This document shows positions 12,388-17,040 of a stretch of DNA of 17,040 nt, one piece after another. This DNA comes from CAZPRQ01 sp964589415 (GTDB lineage Bacteria; Patescibacteriota; Doudnabacteria; UBA920). Under the pieces are notes generated by a model that was not told the origin of the DNA, made no database searches, and saw nothing but the letters and a program-made list of their open reading frames with translations. Made by a program: the position numbers and the translations under genes. The stretch covers positions 1 through 17,040 of the forward strand of contig CAZPRQ010000027.1 of assembly GCA_964589415.1 (NCBI GenBank), given 5' to 3'. Each line of letters begins with the position of its first letter. Position 1 is the first letter of the stretch.

Positions 12388-12416
12388 TTGCTAAGCAAAA
12401 CTGGCAATGTTATTAT
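12388..12416 (+). promoter_or_regulatory. promoter of the 474-aa gene
   Basis: TTGCTA (12388-12393), a 17-nt spacer, TATTAT (12411-12416). Predicted start near 12423, about 42 nt before the ATG. It diverges from the kinase-operon promoter. The -35 has the same TTGCTA form as the promoter at 16919-16947. Confidence 0.65.
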
Positions 12417-12464
12417 ATTATTAATACTAAATGCGATGCTATTTAATTCATATTTTCACATTAA

Positions 12465-13889
12465 ATGAATAAGTTAGAAAATAACCAATTGGGAGACAGC
12501 CTATATCCTTTACACGAAGCAGCGCACGAAGCGGCGCGCATAACAGGCCTAGTCGGTAAAAAAGCCGAAATTGAAGATTACGAGCAAGCCTCGGCAATTA
12601 TGGACTACCGGCGCACTGAGGAATACGCGCGGGAAATAACCATGTCGCTCATACATTTTAAAGGCGGGCTTAATCTGGAAACTTTTGCTAACCAATGGCA
12701 ACAGTTTTTAGCGGAAAACCCGGATAAAGACACCATATTTGAAGATTGGAACAGTATACAAACATATTTGGAAAATATATTAGACAGCCAAATAACCCAA
12801 TGGCAAGGCAGACTCGCTCTGCTAAATCATAGTGAGCTTTACAAGGACAAGAGCGGCAACTTAACCACTCAAAAGACCGAAAAAAAACTTAGTTACGAAG
12901 AGAATAAAAAAAGAAGTTCGGAAACCTTGGAAAAATTAAAATCACTGGGAAAAGTTAAATCCACACTTAGAGATTTTATTTTTGCCGGTTCGGCCTGCTT
13001 CCAAAACCAGGACATTTTAGAAGCTAAAGATTTACCAAGCCTGTTTAATTCCGTTGTTTCCACTTGCAAAGAAAACCTAAAAATTTTAGAACAAAGACTG
13101 AAAAAGCTTAAGCAATACGGCCAAGAAAGTCTAAATACCGCCGGCTTAACCGAGCAGGAAGCTGAAATAAAAATAAAAGAATGGGAAAAGGCCAGAAAAG
13201 AAGAAGCAGATGAGGAAACAAAGAAAAAAATAAATCTGAATATTCAAGTCAGGCCAGCGCTGGAAAAAGACCGTTTTGACGGCAACGCACTGTTTGTAGA
13301 AACAACCAGCCCCCACCAACCAAGGCTTACCTGGCAATTTGCCCCGGAAAGGCTGCCGGATGACGCTTTGCCAATTTGGACAACAATTTCGCTGGCATTT
13401 GGCACTAAAAGCCCTGCCGGGGCCATTGAAACGCTTAAATACATGGCGAAAAAATTATACGGCGGGATAGTAAAAATAGATCTGCCAGGCGGAAAAATTT
13501 TTACCACCGATCCCGGCCCGTGGCTGGGAAGAGAAGCTGTCAATGTTAAAAATTTGGGAAAATTGCTCGGCAGAAGAATAAACATTGTAAAGATGATTTC
13601 CGTTAAAGAAGAAAAGGATTATTGCTGGAAAAAGTCCCCATCCAGTTTAAAGCTCGAATGGGAAGAAACCGTAAGTTACATACCGGAAAATAACGACGAT
13701 GCGATTGTCCCGGGACACAGGGAAATAAAATCCACCTCTGCCGGCTATAAAAAAACAGGCAAGGTCGTGCAGGATGAAATATTCAGAATAGTTAACGGCT
13801 TAAATCTAAATGAAGATGGAAAAATGAAACTCTTAGAAGAGGCGGAAAATGTTTTAAATTTCAAATTCGATTTTGAAAAAAAATTATAA
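12465..13889 (+). CDS. 474-aa soluble protein of unknown function
   Basis: No family recognised. The protein is cytoplasmic by appearance (no signal peptide or membrane segment). Residues 1-220 are mostly helical, with charged stretches at 137-165 and 200-255 (EQRLKKLKQ, EWEKARKEEADEETKKK) that could form coiled coils. From about 258 to 385 the composition changes to a mixed fold (QVRPALEKDRFDGNALFVET, PERLPDDALPIWTTISLAFG, GGIVKIDLPGGKIFTTDPGPW). The last 70 residues are helical and lysine-rich. No nucleotide-binding loop, metal cluster or helix-turn-helix is visible. It is the only long plus-strand gene in the right half, has its own promoter, no Shine-Dalgarno, and ends 7 bp from the convergent dinB without a terminator. 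Confidence 0.88.
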   Translation: MNKLENNQLGDSLYPLHEAAHEAARITGLVGKKAEIEDYEQASAIMDYRRTEEYAREITMSLIHFKGGLNLETFANQWQQFLAENPDKDTIFEDWNSIQTYLENILDSQITQWQGRLALLNHSELYKDKSGNLTTQKTEKKLSYEENKKRSSETLEKLKSLGKVKSTLRDFIFAGSACFQNQDILEAKDLPSLFNSVVSTCKENLKILEQRLKKLKQYGQESLNTAGLTEQEAEIKIKEWEKARKEEADEETKKKINLNIQVRPALEKDRFDGNALFVETTSPHQPRLTWQFAPERLPDDALPIWTTISLAFGTKSPAGAIETLKYMAKKLYGGIVKIDLPGGKIFTTDPGPWLGREAVNVKNLGKLLGRRINIVKMISVKEEKDYCWKKSPSSLKLEWEETVSYIPENNDDAIVPGHREIKSTSAGYKKTGKVVQDEIFRIVNGLNLNEDGKMKLLEEAENVLNFKFDFEKKL

Positions 13890-13896
13890 TTTCCCG

Positions 13897-15258
13897 CTAA
13901 CTAAAACTGGCCAATCTTACCCTTTCTTTTATTCGGCCAAAACCAATGGAATCCTGAAAAATTCCGCCTGCCTGGCTAACAGGCACTCGGCAAATGGTAA
14001 AATCGCCATATTTTTTATTTATAATATCTAAGGCGGCAACCGCTCGTTTTACCCGCCCATCTTGTTCAAACAAACTCTGTTGGCCGGTTATATTACTAAG
14101 CCCTGAAACTGTAACTCCAACGAACTTAAAAGTTACAAATTTTGCAGGCCCTTCATTTAAGGCTAACTGTTCATAAATTTTCAGGCTTTCCAAAAAAATT
14201 TCCCGGCCGTCCTCCACAAAATACCCCAAGCGCTTGGATTTTCCAAAAAATATTCCATCGCCGCTATGAAGGTAAAAATGCAATGTGCTGCCCGCCAATT
14301 TTTGCGCGCGCAGTCGGCGAGCCACCATTTCGCTCAATTTATATAGCACCGGGGCAAAAAACTTTTTTTCCCGAAATTCTTTGGGTACCGTATACGCGTG
14401 GCCAATAGATTTAATATCTTGGCTTTGGTAAACATTTGGCTGCCAGCTGCCTTCCAATTGACCCATGCTATGCAAATGCTTGCCTAAAATGCCGAACTGG
14501 GCAACAAGCTTGCTTTCGGGATAATTTCGCAAATCAATAAGCGTTCGTATACCCAAAACATTCAAACGCTTTTCCTGCCGCTCCCCTATACCCGGAATAT
14601 CTGTAAGTTTAAGCACGCTGTATAGCTCCTCCGTGGAATACTGCAAAATATTATACTCTGCCTTATAACTTTGGACTTGTACCTTTAAACTTGTAACTAG
14701 CGTTAGCCCATCCGGCTTTTGCATGTCAGAGCCAATTTTAGCCAACAGCTTTGTGGGCGCCACCCCGGCGCTTACGGTAAGCCAGTCGCCTACTTCCTTT
14801 TTCATGCGCCGCTTAATTTCCAAGACTATTTTTACTGCTTCCTGGTATGGATTTACAGAAACAAAATTTAAGTTTGTCGCCGGCCGCTCTAATTTTAAAC
14901 TTTTGGCTTCCGCCCGAATATTGCAAGCTTTGGTAAGGTCTATAAATACTTCGTCTATGCTATAGGCTTCCACGCGGTCGGTATAGTCCGAAACCAGTTT
15001 AACGAACCTGTCATGATACAGGCGGTAACGTTGTGGGTGAGTATGAGTAAGTAAAATTTTGGGGTAGATTTTTTTTGCTTCCCACACCGGCGTGCCTGTA
15101 CCAATACCCCATAGCTTAGCTTCCCGCGAAGCCGCGATTAAAATGCCGCCCAAATGTTCGCATACCCCAACCGGCCTACCTCGCCAGGCAAAATTATCCT
15201 GCTGCTCAACCGAAGCAAAATAACTATTCATATCCAGATGCGCGATTATGGGAAGCAT
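13897..15258 (-). CDS. dinB: Y-family DNA polymerase (DNA polymerase IV, DinB)
   Basis: A 453-residue translesion polymerase. Catalytic palm residues are D9 (AHLDMNSYFASVEQ) and D102-E103 (EAYSIDEVFIDL). The fingers contain RPVGVCEH and AASREAKLWGIGTG (28-55); the thumb/HhH region is LTDIPGIGERQEKRLNVLGI (218-237), followed by the little-finger domain (about 280-430). It lacks an obvious beta-clamp motif at the extreme C-terminus, although QQSLF near residue 408 could serve. Two segments (about 116-137 and 189-208) look longer than in usual DinB proteins. Upstream are two palindromes, possibly damage-response operators. The ATG at 15256-15258 has no Shine-Dalgarno. Confidence 0.95.
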   Translation of the reverse strand: MLPIIAHLDMNSYFASVEQQDNFAWRGRPVGVCEHLGGILIAASREAKLWGIGTGTPVWEAKKIYPKILLTHTHPQRYRLYHDRFVKLVSDYTDRVEAYSIDEVFIDLTKACNIRAEAKSLKLERPATNLNFVSVNPYQEAVKIVLEIKRRMKKEVGDWLTVSAGVAPTKLLAKIGSDMQKPDGLTLVTSLKVQVQSYKAEYNILQYSTEELYSVLKLTDIPGIGERQEKRLNVLGIRTLIDLRNYPESKLVAQFGILGKHLHSMGQLEGSWQPNVYQSQDIKSIGHAYTVPKEFREKKFFAPVLYKLSEMVARRLRAQKLAGSTLHFYLHSGDGIFFGKSKRLGYFVEDGREIFLESLKIYEQLALNEGPAKFVTFKFVGVTVSGLSNITGQQSLFEQDGRVKRAVAALDIINKKYGDFTICRVPVSQAGGIFQDSIGFGRIKERVRLASFS

Positions 15259-15377
15259 AGCAAGAATTTAAAAATAAAAAAATTTAAAATTGCACAACCT
15301 ATAGAAATACTTCAATGGAAACAAAGGCATTTTCTCTCGCCGCCAAGGGTAAGATACAAAATTAAGGATATTTATAT

Positions 15378-15395
15378 GGTATACGATCGTTTACC
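15378..15395. promoter_or_regulatory. 18-bp near-perfect palindrome upstream of dinB
   Basis: GGTATACGATCGTTTACC pairs at 16 of 18 positions. It lies 120 bp before the dinB ATG, next to an AT-rich TATAAA-like stretch (minus strand). Its size suits a dimeric repressor. The regulator is unknown. Confidence 0.4.
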
Positions 15396-15437
15396 ATTTG
15401 GCAACCCCGTTTTCCACACCTCTATTCGTAATTCGTT

Positions 15438-15465
15438 TCTTTTTTTCACATATGTGAAAAAAAGA
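15438..15465. promoter_or_regulatory. 28-bp perfect palindrome centred on CACATATGTG
   Basis: Every base from 15438 to 15465 pairs with its mirror partner: TCTTTTTTT, then CACATATGTG, then the complement. The core TTCACATATGTGAA would suit a dimeric repressor. As RNA it is a weak, AU-rich hairpin; the T-run lies in the stem, so terminator function is doubtful. It lies between dinB and the 90-aa gene. The rest of this 268-bp gap holds no gene I can support. Confidence 0.5.
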
Positions 15466-15486
15466 TACGTTTTAAACAAAATAAAT

Positions 15487-15511
15487 AAAAAACGCTGGGT
15501 GTTATCCAGCG
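15487..15511 (-). terminator. intrinsic terminator of the 90-aa gene
   Basis: CGCTGG (15493-15498) pairs with CCAGCG (15506-15511) around a 7-nt loop; on the minus strand six T follow. It begins 16 bp after the stop codon of the gene at 15527-15799. Confidence 0.85.
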
Positions 15512-15526
15512 CAGCAACTACGACAA

Positions 15527-15799
15527 CTATAAAGTAAATGCCAAGAAATCTTTCAATGATTTTTCGGCAAAACTTACAGCATTGGGATTTAAACGAGATA
15601 CTCCTCTAATACTAACGCTATAACCTTCGCTGGTCTGAACAATTAACACTTCAGATGAAATTGGCGGCAAGATGGGAATATTTACTCCCCTAACCCATTT
15701 ATACATTAACTCAATAACCTGAACTCGAGAAAACGATCGAGATGCATTTACAGTTATTTGATAATGGGTTTTAAATTTACCCTCTTTAAATTTAACCAT
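15527..15799 (-). CDS. 90-aa protein of unknown function, probably leaderless
   Basis: A small soluble, basic protein, alternately beta and helix in appearance (KFKTHYQITVNASRS; VQVIELMYKWV; SEVLIVQTSEGYSVSIRG; FAEKSLKDFLAF). No cysteines, membrane segments or recognised motif. Own promoter and own terminator, so monocistronic. The -10 ends 8 bp before the ATG, so the transcript would start at or within a few bases of the start codon. This agrees with the absence of a Shine-Dalgarno. Confidence 0.75.
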   Translation of the reverse strand: MVKFKEGKFKTHYQITVNASRSFSRVQVIELMYKWVRGVNIPILPPISSEVLIVQTSEGYSVSIRGVSRLNPNAVSFAEKSLKDFLAFTL

Positions 15800-15806
15800 A
15801 AAACAT

Positions 15807-15834
15807 ATATTACTCTATCTTATTAGAATGTCAA
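15807..15834 (-). promoter_or_regulatory. promoter of the 90-aa gene
   Basis: TTGACA (15834-15829) is a perfect -35; TAATAT (15812-15807) follows after 16 nt. Predicted initiation near 15800, next to the ATG at 15799. Confidence 0.65.
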
Positions 15835-15930
15835 TAAAAATTATCCACCTATTTCTGAAAAGGATGGGAAATCAATTATAAAAATTTAATGAATACCCAT
15901 TTTTAGCATTTTTTCTTCACTCTAATCTGC

Positions 15931-15954
15931 AAAAAAAACCGCCAATATGGCGGT
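15931..15954 (-). terminator. intrinsic terminator of the two-gene membrane operon
   Basis: ACCGCC (15938-15943) pairs with GGCGGT (15949-15954), loop AATAT, followed on the minus strand by eight T. It starts 17 bp after the stop codon of the gene at 15971-16357. Confidence 0.9.
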
Positions 15955-15970
15955 AATGAATGAATACTTG

Positions 15971-16357
15971 CTAATGATGCCCGTGCTGCTGGTGGAGCTG
16001 CTTGCGAATTTCCACATGCCTTTTTTTATGAAAAAAGAAAATAGAAATTACCAAAAGAAAGTAGCTTATCCAGTACATGCCGCTGGCATATATTGTGGTG
16101 CCAAATATATAACTTAGAACAATAAAGTCTAACGCGAAGTAAGTTATGGCATACAAGCCGGAAACGAGCATTGCCTCCAAAAAATTTAAGGTGCCGAGCC
16201 GCCTGGTTAATATTTCAGAGACTGCAAAAACCAAAGCCCCAAAAATTATTTTAAGCAGCAACGCGTCCAAATTAAAAAAACGGAAAAATGCAAACTTAAT
16301 AACAGCCAATAATACCCATAATACTATTAGGGTTGAAAAGAGGCTTTTAAACGTCAT
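15971..16357 (-). CDS. 128-aa four-TM membrane protein with histidine-rich tail
   Basis: Four hydrophobic segments: about 8-28, 33-51, 60-85 and 90-109. A short cytoplasmic-type basic stretch (HKKRHVEIRK) and a tail ending QLHQQHGHH follow. The histidine tail could bind a metal ion, but no transport motif is visible and I do not recognise the family. Second gene of a two-gene operon, 8 bp after the preceding stop codon, and followed by a good terminator. Confidence 0.8.
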   Translation of the reverse strand: MTFKSLFSTLIVLWVLLAVIKFAFFRFFNLDALLLKIIFGALVFAVSEILTRRLGTLNFLEAMLVSGLYAITYFALDFIVLSYIFGTTIYASGMYWISYFLLVISIFFFHKKRHVEIRKQLHQQHGHH

Positions 16358-16365
16358 ATGAATAT

Positions 16366-16857
16366 TTAGGCTGTTTTGACATTTCTTTTTCGAATAACTT
16401 TACGCTTTACCGCCATAGAACTTACAGCTTTAGACACTGTCGGAACCTGCACTGCCATATTTCTTATCTGGCCGGCTTCGTTTTCAATTTGCTCCGCTAC
16501 TGAAGCAATTTTGCCGCGCAATTTTGCCGCTTGATCTTTAGGAGGCCAAAATCGACACAAAAAATGTTCAACTGCCCCGCCATGAGCACCTTCCTCATAC
16601 ACCACGCGATACCAGTAAATCCCAAGCCACACGCCATACCAAGCCCCTAACAATAAGGAAAGCATTAAAGTAATATAATCCAGGGCTGTCCACTCCAGCA
16701 TGCTTAAACCAAGACCATACTTTTCATAATTGGAATCAATTAAAAAAGCATAACCAATGACAATAAGTCGATGCAAAATAAGGAATAACATCGCCCCTAA
16801 CATGGAAGACAAAAAAATATACAATGATTTTTTTGCCTCCGATTGTTCTGTAATCAT
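16366..16857 (-). CDS. 163-aa two-TM membrane protein of unknown function
   Basis: Two hydrophobic segments, about 11-38 (LYIFLSSMLGAMLFLILHRLIVIGYAFL) and 55-84 (ALDYITLMLSLLLGAWYGVWLGIYWY, split by a short turn), then a soluble C-terminal half. That half begins with a VYEEG..GG..HFLCRFWPPK segment, continues as an amphipathic helix (AKLRGKIASVAEQIENEAGQIRNM), and ends in a strongly basic tail (VKRKVIRKRNVK). Family not recognised; similar small two-TM proteins are frequent in Patescibacteria. AGGAG 9 nt before the ATG is the clearest ribosome-binding site in the window. Confidence 0.82.
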   Translation of the reverse strand: MITEQSEAKKSLYIFLSSMLGAMLFLILHRLIVIGYAFLIDSNYEKYGLGLSMLEWTALDYITLMLSLLLGAWYGVWLGIYWYRVVYEEGAHGGAVEHFLCRFWPPKDQAAKLRGKIASVAEQIENEAGQIRNMAVQVPTVSKAVSSMAVKRKVIRKRNVKTA

Positions 16858-16918
16858 ATATACTCTCCTACCGCAAACGCGGAATTTACTTTTGTTTCAA
16901 AACGGAACCTTTTATATC

Positions 16919-16947
16919 ATTATAAAAGAATTTGCAAATTATAGCAA
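16919..16947 (-). promoter_or_regulatory. promoter of the membrane-protein operon
   Basis: TTGCTA (16947-16942), a 17-nt spacer, TATAAT (16924-16919). Predicted start near 16912, leader about 54 nt. The leader contains a small CCGC-AAAC-GCGG hairpin (16871-16882) just before the AGGAG. Confidence 0.75.
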
Positions 16948-16990
16948 CTTTTATTTTTTTACTACTCGCGCGCTTGCCTAAACCATGCTC

Positions 16991-17040
16991 TTAACGAGTA
17001 CCTAATATACTCCGTTTATAGCTTTCCAGGTTATCCAAAG
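16991..17040 (-). CDS. 3' end of a gene entering from beyond the window
   Basis: The frame read from 17038 gives LDNLESYKRSILGTR and a TAA at 16991-16993. Composition is plausible for a C-terminal helix, and the strand matches all neighbours. Sixteen codons are too few for identification. A second frame is also open for 12 codons, so this is tentative. Confidence 0.35.
   Translation of the reverse strand, partial: LDNLESYKRSILGTR

Noticed and set aside
15380..15456. 25-codon minus-strand frame starting MKKRNELRIEVW
   Set aside because: It begins inside the 28-bp palindrome, is very short, and has no promoter or ribosome-binding site; chance is the simpler explanation.
15154..15537. 127-aa plus-strand ORF over the start of dinB
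   Set aside because: Its first third is antisense to dinB, and the rest runs through palindromes and a terminator, with no start signals.
1..17040. CRISPR array or recoded TGA (Absconditabacteria/Gracilibacteria code)
   Set aside because: No regularly spaced identical repeats occur, and the 88-aa gene and the 40-aa ORF end naturally at TGA while long genes contain no in-frame TGA.

Overview
This AT-rich window looks like a piece of a Candidate Phyla Radiation (Patescibacteria) genome. That is an inference from gene content: a minimal mraZ-rsmH-ftsL-ftsI cluster, many small lineage-type membrane and hypothetical proteins, a GxxExxY protein, and dispersed GGGATGACA-type palindromes. The exact lineage cannot be fixed from sequence reading alone. 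The standard code with TGA as stop fits. Almost all genes lie on the minus strand; the exceptions are a NUDIX hydrolase, a structured RNA and an unrecognised 474-residue protein.

Layout from left to right. (1) 1-850: 5' part of a small gene running off the edge, tRNA-Gln(UUG) flanked by a perfect 14-bp inverted repeat, a 5' fragment of a second tRNA-Gln next to a GC-rich repeat, a nested palindromic element, and a 40-aa CxxC/HxxH protein. (2) 851-2760: NUDIX hydrolase convergent with a DEAD-box RNA helicase across a bidirectional terminator; the helicase has a consensus promoter and a 12-bp leader hairpin. (3) 2840-3210: a divergent plus-strand transcription unit with promoter, about 210 nt of foldable RNA and a strong terminator, with no convincing long ORF. 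This is my best candidate for something undescribed. (4) 3217-7335: the division and cell-wall operon, read mraZ, rsmH, ftsL, ftsI, from a near-consensus promoter followed by a 10-bp periodic GTGGR array (MraZ operator) and a folded leader. It ends in a gene remnant and a terminator.

(5) 7481-12341: a likely long minus-strand operon reading: small 88-aa protein, [GxxExxY unit], membrane histidine kinase, receiver-only response regulator, PPC/DUF296 protein, one-TM hypothetical, YdjM/DUF457-type membrane protein, and SpoU RNA methyltransferase. The GxxExxY gene sits between about 42-bp imperfect inverted repeats whose outer ends coincide with the stop codon of the gene before and the ATG of the kinase, and an in-frame TAG interrupts its likely N-terminus. 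(6) 12388-15526: the unrecognised plus-strand gene, tail to tail with a Y-family DNA polymerase (DinB) only 7 bp away; two palindromes lie upstream of dinB. (7) 15527-17040: a probably leaderless 90-aa gene, two small membrane proteins under one promoter, and the 3' end of another gene at the window edge.

Functional picture: the division genes form one MraZ-regulated unit, and the kinase plus stand-alone receiver form a two-component pair with unknown output. Everything else is housekeeping RNA/DNA metabolism or lineage-specific hypothetical material, with several small repeats inserted between operons.
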